A stretch of DNA of 64,000 bases from Bradyrhizobium sp. cir1. GTDB taxonomy: Bacteria; Pseudomonadota; Alphaproteobacteria; Rhizobiales; Xanthobacteraceae. The notes beneath the pieces are model-generated. The model ran no database searches, had not been told where the DNA came from, and saw only the letters and a list, made by a program, of their open reading frames with translations. The number at the start of each line of letters is the position of its first letter. Position 1 is the first letter of the stretch. The translations under genes and the position numbers were made by a program. The stretch covers positions 124,001-188,000 of the forward strand of contig NZ_JACIHE010000005.1 in assembly GCF_014198245.1 (NCBI RefSeq), given 5' to 3'. Below, piece after piece: positions 39,319-48,609 of the stretch.

Positions 39319-40901
39319 GCGACCGGAAACTGAAGCTCGAAGGCCGCGCCGTCGTCGGTCGGCTTGAGCCTGATCGAGCCGCCATGGCTCGCCATCACCG
39401 CACGTGCGATCGCCAGCCCCATCCCGGTCCCGCCCTGGTCGCGGCGGGTGGTGAAGAATGCATCAAAGATCCTGTCGCGGTTCGGCGCCGAAATCGGCTC
39501 GCCGTCATTGCTGACCGTCACAAGCAGGGTCGTCCGCTCGTCGACCGCCTCCAGCCTGATTGTCCCGGCCTTGTGCCGCACCGCGTTATCAGCGAGGTGT
39601 GACAGCACGATCAGCGCCTTCTCCGAGGACATGCCGATCGCCCGGTCGAGGCTGCCGCTGGCTTCGATCGAGCTTGCCGGAAACCGGCTTCTGAGATCGG
39701 CGATCACGGGCGCAAGCTCGGTGCGCTCGTTCTGCGGCAGGCTCTCGGCGCGGGCCAGCTCGCGCAGCCGCTGCGCCATCGCCTCCAGCCGCTGGGTGTC
39801 GGACAGGATGTTCGCGATGAACGTGTTCTGCTCGGCCGGCGTCAGGCCCTCGGATTTGCCTTGCACCGAGTCCTGCAGCAGCTCGGCCGCGCCCTTGATC
39901 GAGGTCAGGGGCGATTTCAGCTCGTGGGTGAGGTGGGCCGAGAACGTCGCGATATAGTCGGAGCGTCGCGCCAGCTGCTCGGCCATGCCGAGGAAGCTGT
40001 GCGACAGCTGCGCGAACTCGCGCGTGCCGTAATGCCGGAGCGGCCTGAACGCCTCGCGGTCGCCGCGGCCAATTCTGGCGGCGCGGTCGATCAATTCGCG
40101 CATCGGCAGCGTGATGGTGCGCGAGAACACGAGGCCGATCGCGATCGTGCCGAGGATGACGGCAAGACCGGCCAGCACGAACTTAGCCCGCTCCTGGTAG
40201 AGATGGTCAAAGATGTTGCTCGGCGTCCGCGTCGTGTAGATCACCCCGGCGACGCGGTTGTTGACGATGACGGGCATCGCCGAGAACACGTGCACGCCGA
40301 GGCCGCGGCTGAAGGAATAGATCGGCGGCGGTGGCTTGTCCGGTACGCGGTTGCGCAAGGTCGCCCTGTACTGCCCGTGCAGCGCGTCGGCGACCTCCTC
40401 GATATGGGCGAGCGACTGCCCGACCTCCTGACGCCCGGCAATCACCACCCCTTGCGGATCGAGGATGCGAAACCCGGCCAGCGTCACCTTCTGGGTCTCG
40501 CGGATGATCGGCGTCAGTTTTGCACCGATCTCGACATAGGCCTGCTGCGCCGGCCGGGGCGCGGGCAGCGCATCGGGCCGCCGCCGCAAGAGGTCGTTCG
40601 CGGTGAGGTCGAGCGCCGGCCGGATCGGGGTGACCTGGTCGCCGGGATCGGGCAGCACGCCGGGCGGCACCTCGGCGCCGAGCGTGAGGCCGCTGTCGAG
40701 CCGTGCCGTGAACTCCTGCGCGTAGATCGTCGCGAGCACGCGGCTCTGCGCGATCAGCTCGGCCTGGGTCTGGCGGATCAGCTGGTTGTCGTAGAGGCGG
40801 AAGAAGAACAGGCCGACCAGCGGCAGCACCGCGACGGTCGCCAGCACCGCGAAGATCACCAGCCCCAGCGACGGCCGCCATTTGTCGGGCGCCGCGCTCA
40901 T
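39315..40901 (-). CDS. membrane sensor histidine kinase (CreC-like)
   Basis: A 528-residue kinase. Two helices (LGLVIFAVLATVAVLPLVGL and about FVLAGLAVILGTIAIGLVFS) bracket a periplasmic sensor of roughly 210 residues, then HAMP-like linker (TLPMRELIDRAARIGRGD), dimerisation helix with phospho-His in FSAHLTHELKSPLTS, and an ATPase domain (NAVRHKAGTIRL; GTGMGLAIARAV). It phosphorylates the partner regulator, whose stop overlaps its start (ATGA), a standard operon junction. The DUF4173 gene heads the operon. Ligand unknown. Confidence 0.92.
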   Translation of the reverse strand: MSAAPDKWRPSLGLVIFAVLATVAVLPLVGLFFFRLYDNQLIRQTQAELIAQSRVLATIYAQEFTARLDSGLTLGAEVPPGVLPDPGDQVTPIRPALDLTANDLLRRRPDALPAPRPAQQAYVEIGAKLTPIIRETQKVTLAGFRILDPQGVVIAGRQEVGQSLAHIEEVADALHGQYRATLRNRVPDKPPPPIYSFSRGLGVHVFSAMPVIVNNRVAGVIYTTRTPSNIFDHLYQERAKFVLAGLAVILGTIAIGLVFSRTITLPMRELIDRAARIGRGDREAFRPLRHYGTREFAQLSHSFLGMAEQLARRSDYIATFSAHLTHELKSPLTSIKGAAELLQDSVQGKSEGLTPAEQNTFIANILSDTQRLEAMAQRLRELARAESLPQNERTELAPVIADLRSRFPASSIEASGSLDRAIGMSSEKALIVLSHLADNAVRHKAGTIRLEAVDERTTLLVTVSNDGEPISAPNRDRIFDAFFTTRRDQGGTGMGLAIARAVMASHGGSIRLKPTDDGAAFELQFPVA

Positions 40902-41602
40902 GCCGCTTTCTCGCAGCGGCCGAGCTTGAAGCCGACGCCGTGGATGGTCTCGATGACGTTGTCGCAGGCGAGTGCCGCGAGCTTGGCGCGGATGTTGCGG
41001 ATGTGGCTGTCGATGGTGCGGTCGGAGACCTGGATGTTGAGCTGATAGGCTGCCCGCATCAGCTGCTCGCGGTTGAATACCGAAGTCGGCCGGGTCAGGA
41101 AGGCGCGCAGGATGCCGAACTCGATCGCGGTCAGCTTCAGCGGTGTGCCGGCGAACGACGCGACATGCTGCTCGGGATCGATCAGCAGGCCGCCTTGCAC
41201 CAGCGCGGCGGGCCCTGCCTTGGCCTCGCCATTGCGCGGGCTGAGCCGGCGCAGGATGACGTTGACCCGCGCCACCAGCTCGCGCGGGCTGAACGGCTTG
41301 GTCACGTAATCGTCGCCGCCGATCTCGAGGCCGAGGATGCGGTCGATCTCCTCGTCGCGCGCCGACAGGAACAGGATCGGCACGTCGGAGCCTTTGCGGA
41401 TCTCGCGGCAGACGTCGAGGCCGTCGAACTCGGGCATGCCGATGTCGAGCACGATGAGGTCGGGCCTGTCGGCGGCAAAGCGGCCGAGCGCCTCCTTGCC
41501 GTCGCGGGCCTCGATCACGTCCATGCCGGCCTTCTTCAGGGCGACGCGGATGACCTCGCGGATGTGGCCTTCGTCGTCGACGATGAGAATGCGATGCGCC
41601 AA
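40898..41602 (-). CDS. OmpR-family response regulator
   Basis: A 234-residue regulator. Receiver domain 1-120 has acidic pocket ILIVDDEGHI, phospho-acceptor Asp53 in VLDIGMPEFDG, and Lys in YVTKPFSP. The winged-helix domain about 135-230 carries LKLTAIEFGILRAFLTRPTS and DSHIRNIRAKL. It overlaps the kinase start by four bases and follows the DUF4173 gene by 12 bases. Confidence 0.94.
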   Translation of the reverse strand: MAHRILIVDDEGHIREVIRVALKKAGMDVIEARDGKEALGRFAADRPDLIVLDIGMPEFDGLDVCREIRKGSDVPILFLSARDEEIDRILGLEIGGDDYVTKPFSPRELVARVNVILRRLSPRNGEAKAGPAALVQGGLLIDPEQHVASFAGTPLKLTAIEFGILRAFLTRPTSVFNREQLMRAAYQLNIQVSDRTIDSHIRNIRAKLAALACDNVIETIHGVGFKLGRCEKAA

Positions 41603-41614
41603 GAGATTCTCCGC

Positions 41615-43117
41615 TCACCCCGCCGGCTGATTGCCGGGCTGGCCTTTGGCCTGAGCATCGAGCCGGCGCTGCAGCCGCCAGCTCCGGAAACTCCAGGCCC
41701 GCCAGGCCATGTCCAACCGCTGGGTTTCTACAAGCCGATCGCGGCGCTGCGCAAGGCAGTCGTTACCCGGGCGATGGGCGATGACCTTGTCGAGCGCGGG
41801 CAGCGCCTGTGGCCCGAGCGTGAGGAGATAGTTTGCATCGATCGCCACGCCCTTACCCGACATTTCGCTGCTGTGATTCAGATTGTAGTCGGCAATGAAG
41901 GCATCGAAGTTCACCAGCGAGGTACCATACAGCACGATCGTTAACGCGATCAGGTTGGTGCAGACGAGCCAGCGGTTGGACCGGCTGAGCGCGATGCGGG
42001 CGACGATCAGGATCAATCCCAGCGCCACCACTCCCATCCAGATGAAGGCCGCGATGCGCCAGTAGGTCAGCATGTAGATGCCGACATAGAGATCGAGCCG
42101 CAGGATGGAGGAGGCGACCAGCAGGACGTTCTGGCCGACCCAGAGATAGACCAGCGGCCGAATCACCTTTGATTTCTCGGACGGGCCGCCCGGACGCATC
42201 GCCACCAGCACGAAGGCGGCGGCGAGCAGGGCGGTTACGATCAGGGGATAGGCGCCGCGATGGGCGTAGGCCGCATAAGTCATGTTGTCGGGCAGTGCCA
42301 CATGGCCCCAGAGATAGATGCCGTCGAGAATGGACTGCGCCGCGAACAGCAGATTGAACAGGATCAGCGAGCGCAGGATTGTCGAGGGACCGAGAAACTC
42401 CGCTGAGACCATGGGCGGCAGCGGCGGTGGCACAGGGCCCTCGGCCGCGGTGGTGGTGGCTATCGTCTTGCGCCGCCAGCGCACATGGATGAACGGCCAG
42501 ACCACCGCCAGCATCAAGGCCCAGAACAGTACGCGCGGGATGCTGACATATTCGACGACGAGCTTTGGATTGAGCAAGGAGACCCACTGCTCGATCACCG
42601 GATTGGCCGCGGCGAACAGCGCGACGAAGATGGTGCTCAGCGCCGCGGGCATCAGCCAGAGCGCGATGCCGCGGGTGAACGCCGACATGTTGAACACCTG
42701 GGGCGCATCGAGGAAGAACCTGAAAGGCCCGAGCAGGACAAAATTGCGCAGCGCACGGGCGCGCTCGGTGAGCTCGGTCGTTTCCGGATTCGTCGCGATC
42801 AGGAGTGCAATGGCCAGCGCCATGGCGAGGATCAGGAACGACAGCGTGTTGAGCTCCTTGACGGCCGGCGCGAGGCCGGTGACGAAGATGGCCCCGCTGA
42901 TCATCGCGCGCCGCAGATCCAGGGCCGCATGATTGAACAGCACCGACACACAAGCCATCGCAATCGCAAAGAGCGTCAACGACAGTCCGATCCGCTCGCC
43001 ATAGAACAGCCAGTCGGCGAGCGCGGCCAGTGCCAGCGCAAGCCCGACCTTGGCCGGGATCGAGGAATGACTGATCGGCTTGATTTCCGCTCCGATCGTC
43101 GAAGCCAGGCTCGTCAT
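41615..43117 (-). CDS. DUF4173/DUF4153-type multi-span membrane protein
   Basis: A 500-residue inner-membrane protein with about a dozen hydrophobic segments. LNHAALDLRRAM-like N-terminal helices, FRFFLDAPQVFNMSAF and a long C-terminal series (WRIAAFIWMGVVALGLILIV) resemble the DUF4173 family, whose function is unknown. It is the first gene of the operon with the response regulator and kinase; the proteins may act in envelope sensing. The ATG at 43117 is preferred; an upstream start at 43150 is open. Confidence 0.8.
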   Translation of the reverse strand: MTSLASTIGAEIKPISHSSIPAKVGLALALAALADWLFYGERIGLSLTLFAIAMACVSVLFNHAALDLRRAMISGAIFVTGLAPAVKELNTLSFLILAMALAIALLIATNPETTELTERARALRNFVLLGPFRFFLDAPQVFNMSAFTRGIALWLMPAALSTIFVALFAAANPVIEQWVSLLNPKLVVEYVSIPRVLFWALMLAVVWPFIHVRWRRKTIATTTAAEGPVPPPLPPMVSAEFLGPSTILRSLILFNLLFAAQSILDGIYLWGHVALPDNMTYAAYAHRGAYPLIVTALLAAAFVLVAMRPGGPSEKSKVIRPLVYLWVGQNVLLVASSILRLDLYVGIYMLTYWRIAAFIWMGVVALGLILIVARIALSRSNRWLVCTNLIALTIVLYGTSLVNFDAFIADYNLNHSSEMSGKGVAIDANYLLTLGPQALPALDKVIAHRPGNDCLAQRRDRLVETQRLDMAWRAWSFRSWRLQRRLDAQAKGQPGNQPAG

Positions 43118-43305
43118 GTGCAGATGACCTTTCGTGATGGGTGGCATCACGAAGTCTGAACGGCGCTTGTGCAGACGGCGGGATCATCGTCTGCATGGTT
43201 TCAGGAGTCTTTTGCAGATTTCGTGCAGGCGCGTTTTTGCCTCTCGCACAGCGCAGATCGACTTGATAGGTGCGAAGCACTCATCACCATCGCATGTGGT
43301 GCATC

Positions 43306-44649
43306 ATGCAATTCCTTCGCCGTGTCGGTCTCATCCTGCTCTGGCTCGCCGCGCCCGTTGCTGCATTCGCGGCCGCGAACAAGAACGATCCTTATCTGGT
43401 CCCGCTGCGCGGCGCGGGAAACATTGTGCTTGTCGCTGCAAGCATCGCGATCGTCATCTTTCTGCTTCGCGGAGATCGCTGGCGCAGCATCGCGGGCAAG
43501 CTGCTCGTCATGCTCTGGTGCCTGCCGCCGCTCTTGATGTCGGCGGCGCATCTGAAGTTCGAGGCGCGCAAGCGCGATGTCTTCAGCGCGAGCGCTGCCG
43601 AGGCGCGGCAGCTCGGGCCTCACTTCATGGTCGGCTATTCCTCCTTTCCCGAGGTCGCGCGTCTTGCCGAGCAGGGGCTGATCGGCGGCGTCTATGTCAC
43701 CCGGCACAACATCCGCGGCCGGACCATCGAGGCGCTGCGGGCCGAGATCGCCGCGCTCCAGGATATCAGGCGCGCAGCCGGCCTGCCGCCGCTGATCGTC
43801 GCTGCGGACCAGGAGGGCGGCATTGTCGGGCATCTCGCGCCGCCGCTGACAAAGGTGCCGGCGCTGGCAACGCTCACCGGGCTTGCTCCCGACGAGCAGC
43901 AGGCCAAGGCCGAAGAGTTCGGCCGTATCCACGGCCGCGAGCTCGCGGGGCTCGGCGTCAACCTCAATCTTGCGCCGGTGCTCGACCTCAAGCCGCCGCA
44001 GCGGCGCAACCGCCTCGATTTCCACACCCTGATTGGCCAGCGCGCTATAGCGACCGATCCCGTCGTGGTCAGCACGATCGCAAGCGCCTATGTCCGCGGG
44101 CTGGAAGAGACAGGCGGCGGCGCCACGCTCAAGCATTTTCCCGGCATCGGCCGCGTGCGCACCGATACGCATCATTTCAGCGCCAGTCTCAACACGCCGG
44201 TGAAGGAGCTGGAAGCAACCGACTGGCCCCCGTTCCGCGAGGTGCTGGCGCATTCGCGTAGCGCCCTTATGGTCGGCCATGTCACGCTCACCGCCGTCGA
44301 TCCCGATCGTGCTGCCTCGCATTCCAAGCGCGTTGTCGATGGGATTATCCGCGGCAAATGGGGTTACCAGGGCATCGTGATGACCGACGATCTCGTGATG
44401 GGCGCGATCTACCAGAACGACGTCTGCAAGGCCGTGGTCGAAGCGATCAATGCCGGCGTCGATTTGCTGCTGGTCGCCTATGACGGCGCGCAGTTCTACC
44501 TGGTTTTCGCCTGCGCCCTGGAGGGATCGCGGCAGGGCAGGCTCGACGCGGCGATGTTGCATGCGAGCGCGGCGCGGCTGGAGCGTGGCTTTCCGACCGC
44601 GCAGGCGCGCGTCTCATCAGGTGCAATCAGCGTCGCGCGTCGGAACTAG
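43306..44649 (+). CDS. GH3 beta-N-acetylhexosaminidase-like protein
   Basis: A 447-residue membrane-anchored or secreted protein. N-terminal hydrophobic segments (about 1-25 and 40-90) precede a GH3 domain: PLIVAADQEGGIVGHLAPPL, GVNLNLAPVLDLKPP, KHFPGIGRVRTDTHH and MTDDLVMGAI, where the Asp of MTDDLVMGAI is the predicted nucleophile. NagZ-type enzymes trim GlcNAc-anhydromuramyl peptides in cell-wall recycling; the N-terminal anchor is unusual for NagZ, which is cytosolic. It overlaps the following minus-strand stop by four bases. Confidence 0.85.
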   Translation: MQFLRRVGLILLWLAAPVAAFAAANKNDPYLVPLRGAGNIVLVAASIAIVIFLLRGDRWRSIAGKLLVMLWCLPPLLMSAAHLKFEARKRDVFSASAAEARQLGPHFMVGYSSFPEVARLAEQGLIGGVYVTRHNIRGRTIEALRAEIAALQDIRRAAGLPPLIVAADQEGGIVGHLAPPLTKVPALATLTGLAPDEQQAKAEEFGRIHGRELAGLGVNLNLAPVLDLKPPQRRNRLDFHTLIGQRAIATDPVVVSTIASAYVRGLEETGGGATLKHFPGIGRVRTDTHHFSASLNTPVKELEATDWPPFREVLAHSRSALMVGHVTLTAVDPDRAASHSKRVVDGIIRGKWGYQGIVMTDDLVMGAIYQNDVCKAVVEAINAGVDLLLVAYDGAQFYLVFACALEGSRQGRLDAAMLHASAARLERGFPTAQARVSSGAISVARRN

Positions 44650-46268
44650 CTTTTCGCGAACTGGCGGTAGTCCGGCTCGCGGTGAAACCAGAATTCGTAG
44701 CCGCTCACGCTCTTCTGCATCGCGACGTCGTGGATCGGCTGGTTGAGCGGGATGACGGGAACGTCGCGCATGCAGAGCGCGATGAAATCCTTCACGCATC
44801 TGTCGTATTCCGCGGCATCCGTGGTGAAGCGCGCCTTGTCGATCAGCGCGTCCATCTCCTTGTTCTGATAGGAGGAGATGTTGAAGATCGAGTTGCGGCC
44901 GTGGAAGTTCCAGTAGAAGTAATATTCGGGATAATCCAGCCAGCCGCTGAAGCGGTTGAGCGCGAGCGGCAGCTCCTTCTTGTTCAGCGTCGTGCGCCAG
45001 TTCGCGCCGGGGATCTTTTCGATTCCCGCCTTGATGCCGATCTTGGCGAGGTTCTCCTGGATCAGGATCGCAGTCGGCTCGCCGACGGTGGCCGTGCCCG
45101 TGTCCAGCGACAGCGTCGTCTCCAGACCGGATTCGAAACCTGCTTCCTTCAGCAAGGCCTTGGCCTTGTCGATATCGGTGACATAGGGAAATGGCTGCGG
45201 CCAGACCGGTTTTGCGACTTCCGACGCTCCGCCGTACATGGGAACGGCGCGGCCGAAGAAGGCGCTGGTCTGGATCTGCTCGTAGGGCATCGCCCAGGCG
45301 ATGGCCTGACGCAGTTTTGCATTGTCGAACGGCGGCTTCGCCGTGTTCAGCGCCACGTACCAGAGCGCGTTCGGGATCGGCACGCCCGAGACCTTGACCT
45401 TGCCTTCCTTGATGATCTGCTCGAAATCACGCGGTGCAAAGCCGCTGGAAATATCCGCATCTCCCCGCTCCAGCATGGCGCGGCGGGTGCCGGCGGAGGG
45501 GACGTCGCGCGCGATGACGCGCCGGACCTTCGGCAGCGGTCCGCTCTTCCAGTCGTCGAACCGCGTCAGCACGGTCTCGCTGCCAGGCTTCCAGCTCTCG
45601 ATCTTGTAGGCGCCGCCGCCGGCCTCGTTGTTCTTCAGCCAAGCCAGCGCCCACGGGTCTTCTGCCGTCGCGTTCTTCTTCGCCAGCTCGGAGTTGATGA
45701 TGAAGGGCACGACGACGGCGACGTTGAACAGCAGCATCTTGTCCTTGCGGACATAGTCGATGCGGAAGGTGTACTCGTCGACCACCACGAACTGCTCGGG
45801 CTTCTCCAGCGATCCCGCCGACATCTGGAAGGTCGGGAAGCCGCCAACCTTCACGGCGCGGTCGAACGACCATTTGACGTCCTTGGCGGTAACCGGCGTG
45901 CCGTCGTGAAATTTTGCGTCCTTGCGAAGCCTGAAGGTGCAGGACATGCCGTCAGCCGCGACCTCCCAGCTCTCGGCGAGCTCAGGCGCGAGTTTTTCTC
46001 GGTCGTACGACGTCGTCCCATCGGGCAGCGTCTTGGAGGCGTAGGTCAGCAGTCGGTCGTAGCAATTCCAGGACAGGCCGTTCACGGTCTGGTTGGAGCC
46101 GACGCCCTGCATGTCCAGCGAATTCGGCCCGAGCTCCTGCACCACCAGCAGTGTCTCCGCGCGGCTCTGCGCCCAGGCGAGACGTGGAGCAAATGCTGCC
46201 GTACCGGCGGCGCCGAGGCCGCCAAGTACCACGTCGCGCCGGGTCATATTATGGGGTGCATCGCTCAT
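44646..46268 (-). CDS. family 5 (peptide/dipeptide-type) ABC substrate-binding protein
   Basis: A 540-residue periplasmic protein. The N-terminus MTRRDVVLGGLGAAGTAAF is a twin-arginine (Tat) signal, so it is probably exported folded. TFRLRKDAKFHDGTPVTAKD and DLQFLYAD-type regions, AKPVWPQPFPYVTDIDKAKA and the C-terminal YDRCVKDFIALCMRDVPV match SBP family 5. It would bind a peptide, opine or other large ligand. Permease and ATPase genes are not adjacent. Next to the dihydropyrimidinase on the same strand, it may import a related cyclic ureide. Confidence 0.9.
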   Translation of the reverse strand: MSDAPHNMTRRDVVLGGLGAAGTAAFAPRLAWAQSRAETLLVVQELGPNSLDMQGVGSNQTVNGLSWNCYDRLLTYASKTLPDGTTSYDREKLAPELAESWEVAADGMSCTFRLRKDAKFHDGTPVTAKDVKWSFDRAVKVGGFPTFQMSAGSLEKPEQFVVVDEYTFRIDYVRKDKMLLFNVAVVVPFIINSELAKKNATAEDPWALAWLKNNEAGGGAYKIESWKPGSETVLTRFDDWKSGPLPKVRRVIARDVPSAGTRRAMLERGDADISSGFAPRDFEQIIKEGKVKVSGVPIPNALWYVALNTAKPPFDNAKLRQAIAWAMPYEQIQTSAFFGRAVPMYGGASEVAKPVWPQPFPYVTDIDKAKALLKEAGFESGLETTLSLDTGTATVGEPTAILIQENLAKIGIKAGIEKIPGANWRTTLNKKELPLALNRFSGWLDYPEYYFYWNFHGRNSIFNISSYQNKEMDALIDKARFTTDAAEYDRCVKDFIALCMRDVPVIPLNQPIHDVAMQKSVSGYEFWFHREPDYRQFAKS

Positions 46269-46359
46269 CGCCGCCTCCGTCAGAGAATTTCCTGATATCG
46301 AGAGGCAAGGCGTATGCCATCGGCGCGCTTCAAGGTGTCAGATGCCCTGCGCGACCGCG

Positions 46360-47814
46360 CTACGGCGTCACCGCGCCGCGTGCGACCGCGCGTGGGGCGG
46401 TCAATTCCTTCCAGGTCGAATTTGCCACATGCACCGGCGAGAAGGCGGGACGTTCGACGTAACGGCCATCGCCGGCCTCGGCGCGCAGATCGCCGTCCTT
46501 CCAGACGATACGGCCGCGCGAGAGCGTCGCGGTCGGTCCGCCCGTGCAGGCAAAGCCTTCGAACACGTTGTAATCGATCCGGCTCATCTGCCGCTTCGCG
46601 CTGATCGTCTTGCTCGCCTTGGGATCCCACACCACGACATCGGCATCCGAGCCGACGGCAACGGCGCCCTTGCGCGGATAGATGTTGAGGATGCGGGCGA
46701 TGTTCGCCGAGGTCACCGCGACGAATTCTTCCTTGGTCAGCCTCCCCGTGGCGACGCCCGCGGTCCACAACAGTGCGAGCCGGTCTTCGAGGCCGCCGGT
46801 GCCGTTCGGGATCTTCGTGAAATCGTCGAGGCCGAACCGCTTCTGCTCCGTGGTGAAGGCGCAATGGTCGGTCGCGACCACCTGGAGCGAGCCGGCTTGC
46901 AGGCCGGCCCACAGGCTGTCCTGATGCGACTTGTCGCGGAACGGCGGCGACATCACGCGCTGTGCGGAATGGTCCCAGTCCTTGTTCTGGTATTCGCCGG
47001 CATCGAGCAGCAGATGCTGGATCAGCGGCTCGCCATAGACCCGTTTTCCCGCAGCCCGCGCGCGGGCGATCGCCTCGTGCGCCTCGCGGCAGCTGGTGTG
47101 CACGATATAGACCGGCGTGCCGGTCATGTCGGCGATCATGATGGCGCGGTTGGTGGCTTCGCCCTCGACCTCCGGCGGCCGTGAATAGGCGTGGCCTTCC
47201 GGGCCAGTGACGCCGCGCGCGATCAGCGCCTCCTGCATCAAGGCGACGACGTCGCCGTTCTCTGCATGCACCACCGGCATCGCGCCGAGATGGGCGCAGC
47301 GCGCGAACGAGTTGTAGAGCTCGTCATCGTTCACCATCAGCGCGCCCTTGTAGGCCATGAAATGCTTGAAGGTGTTGATGCCGTAGGTTTTGACCACGGT
47401 CTCCATCTCGTCATAGATCTGCTTCGACCACGACGTCACCGCCATGTGGAAGCCGTAGTCGCTGGCCGCCTTCTCGGATTTGTGCCGCCACTCCTGATAG
47501 GCCGCGAGCATGGACTGGCCCGGATCGGGCAGGCAGAAATCGACCACCATGGTGGTGCCGCCGACGAGCGCAGCCTTCGTTCCCGATTCGAAATCGTCGG
47601 CGGTCACCGTGCCCATGAACGGCATTTCGAGATGGGTGTGCGGATCGATCCCGCCCGGGATGACGTAGGCGCCGCCGGCATCGACGATCTCGGTGCCTGC
47701 CGGCGCCTCGATCGACGGGCCCACCGCGACGATGATCTCGCCGTCGATCAGCACGTCCGCGCGCCGCGAATGATCGTGATTGACGACGGTGCCGCCGCGG
47801 ATGAGGAGGGGCAT
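46360..47814 (-). CDS. hydA: dihydropyrimidinase
   Basis: A 484-residue cytosolic amidohydrolase. DPHTHLEMPF supplies the first two His, AYKGALMVN the carboxylated Lys, VHAENGDVV and YIVHTSCREA the next His, and VATDHCAFTTEQK the catalytic Asp. This is the D-hydantoinase/dihydropyrimidinase set, opening dihydrouracil or hydantoins. The ATG at 47814 begins IRGGTVVNHDHSRRADVLI. It lies downstream of the TetR gene on the same strand and beside the family 5 binding protein. Confidence 0.93.
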   Translation of the reverse strand: MPLLIRGGTVVNHDHSRRADVLIDGEIIVAVGPSIEAPAGTEIVDAGGAYVIPGGIDPHTHLEMPFMGTVTADDFESGTKAALVGGTTMVVDFCLPDPGQSMLAAYQEWRHKSEKAASDYGFHMAVTSWSKQIYDEMETVVKTYGINTFKHFMAYKGALMVNDDELYNSFARCAHLGAMPVVHAENGDVVALMQEALIARGVTGPEGHAYSRPPEVEGEATNRAIMIADMTGTPVYIVHTSCREAHEAIARARAAGKRVYGEPLIQHLLLDAGEYQNKDWDHSAQRVMSPPFRDKSHQDSLWAGLQAGSLQVVATDHCAFTTEQKRFGLDDFTKIPNGTGGLEDRLALLWTAGVATGRLTKEEFVAVTSANIARILNIYPRKGAVAVGSDADVVVWDPKASKTISAKRQMSRIDYNVFEGFACTGGPTATLSRGRIVWKDGDLRAEAGDGRYVERPAFSPVHVANSTWKELTAPRAVARGAVTP

Positions 47815-47897
47815 GAGAGGCTCCGGGGAAAGGTGAGGGAGGCGTTTCGCCGTAAAGGCTAAGCGCACCACTCGCGATGCGACAGGCGAAATTTTAG

Positions 47898-48506
47898 TCA
47901 GCCCGCGCGCGCGACCAGCCCGTCGATCATCGCGCGGACGAGGCCTGCGATCTCCTTGCGCAGCGCCGGCAGGGGCACGGCGACCAGCTTCTGCTCCAGC
48001 CCCAACGCCACCATGCCATGCACGGCCGAGAACAGGCTGCGCGCGGTGATGCTCAGCTCCTCCTGGCTGCGCTTGGGAAACAGCAGCGCCAGCGGATGAT
48101 AGATGTGGCGGAAAAGCTGCAGCTGGTCGTTGACGGACCAGTCGGGGAGGATCTTGTTGGCCGCCATGCGGTGCTCGAACAGCGCACGCCAGAGCTCCAG
48201 GTTTTCGGCGGCGAAATCGCAATAGGCGATGGCGATGCGGACCAGCGTCTCCTGTGGCGAAGGTTCACCCGCGCTTTCCGCCGCGCTGAGCGCTTCGTCG
48301 AGGCGATGCAGCGTGCGTGAGCCGACCCGCAGGACGAGCTCGTCCACGTCGGTGACGAGATTGTAGACTGCGCCATTGGCGCAGCCGATCTCGCGGGCGA
48401 GATCCCGGGTTTTCAGGCCCGCCAGCCCGCGGCTCGCGATCATCTGCTCCGCCGCCTGGATCAGCTCTACCCGCAATTTCTCTCGACGTTCCAAGGTCTT
48501 AGTCAT
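47898..48506 (-). CDS. TetR family regulator
   Basis: A 202-residue repressor. Residues about 10-60 contain the TetR helix-turn-helix (LIQAAEQMIASRGLAGLKTR; DLAREIGCANGAVYNLV); the rest is an all-helical ligand domain. A TTG 30 bases upstream is an alternative start. The ATG at 48506 is preferred for its position at the domain opening. The matching three operators lie between it and the PspA gene on the other strand, so it should control itself and the psp unit. Confidence 0.9.
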   Translation of the reverse strand: MTKTLERREKLRVELIQAAEQMIASRGLAGLKTRDLAREIGCANGAVYNLVTDVDELVLRVGSRTLHRLDEALSAAESAGEPSPQETLVRIAIAYCDFAAENLELWRALFEHRMAANKILPDWSVNDQLQLFRHIYHPLALLFPKRSQEELSITARSLFSAVHGMVALGLEQKLVAVPLPALRKEIAGLVRAMIDGLVARAG

Positions 48507-48520
48507 CCGCCGACCAAATT

Positions 48521-48537
48521 TTTGAGCATCGCTCAAA
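48521..48537. promoter_or_regulatory. operator 1, TGAGC-N3-GCTCA type
   Basis: TTTGAGCATCGCTCAAA, inverted repeat with 3-base centre, 15 to 31 bases ahead of the TetR ATG. Confidence 0.75.
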
Positions 48538-48543
48538 TATTTA

Positions 48544-48558
48544 TTGAACGATGTTCAA
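48544..48558. promoter_or_regulatory. operator 2, TGAAC-N3-GTTCA type
   Basis: TTGAACGATGTTCAA. Its centre is 22 bases from operator 1, two helical turns. Confidence 0.75.
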
Positions 48559-48580
48559 GATTCCTGCTACAAAGGATCTG

Positions 48581-48593
48581 TGAGCAACGCTCA
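48581..48593. promoter_or_regulatory. operator 3, TGAGC-N3-GCTCA type
   Basis: TGAGCAACGCTCA, 17 to 29 bases before the PspA start and 36 bases from operator 2. Confidence 0.7.
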
Positions 48594-48609
48594 TAACAGG
48601 GAGCTGCAG

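Noticed and set aside
39315..41618. A single 767-codon fusion of regulator and kinase on the minus strand
   Set aside because: The first 240 codons are in the wrong frame for the response regulator, which is encoded in another frame with all receiver and DNA-binding motifs; the two genes overlap by an ATGA junction.
46360..48222. Longer dihydropyrimidinase beginning near 48222
   Set aside because: The added 136 residues are low-complexity and run antisense through the TetR gene; the true enzyme start at 47814 has the family opening.
48544..48558. TTGAACGATGTTCAA as a FixK-type box
   Set aside because: The spacer is seven bases, not six, and it belongs to the trio of TetR-type operators.
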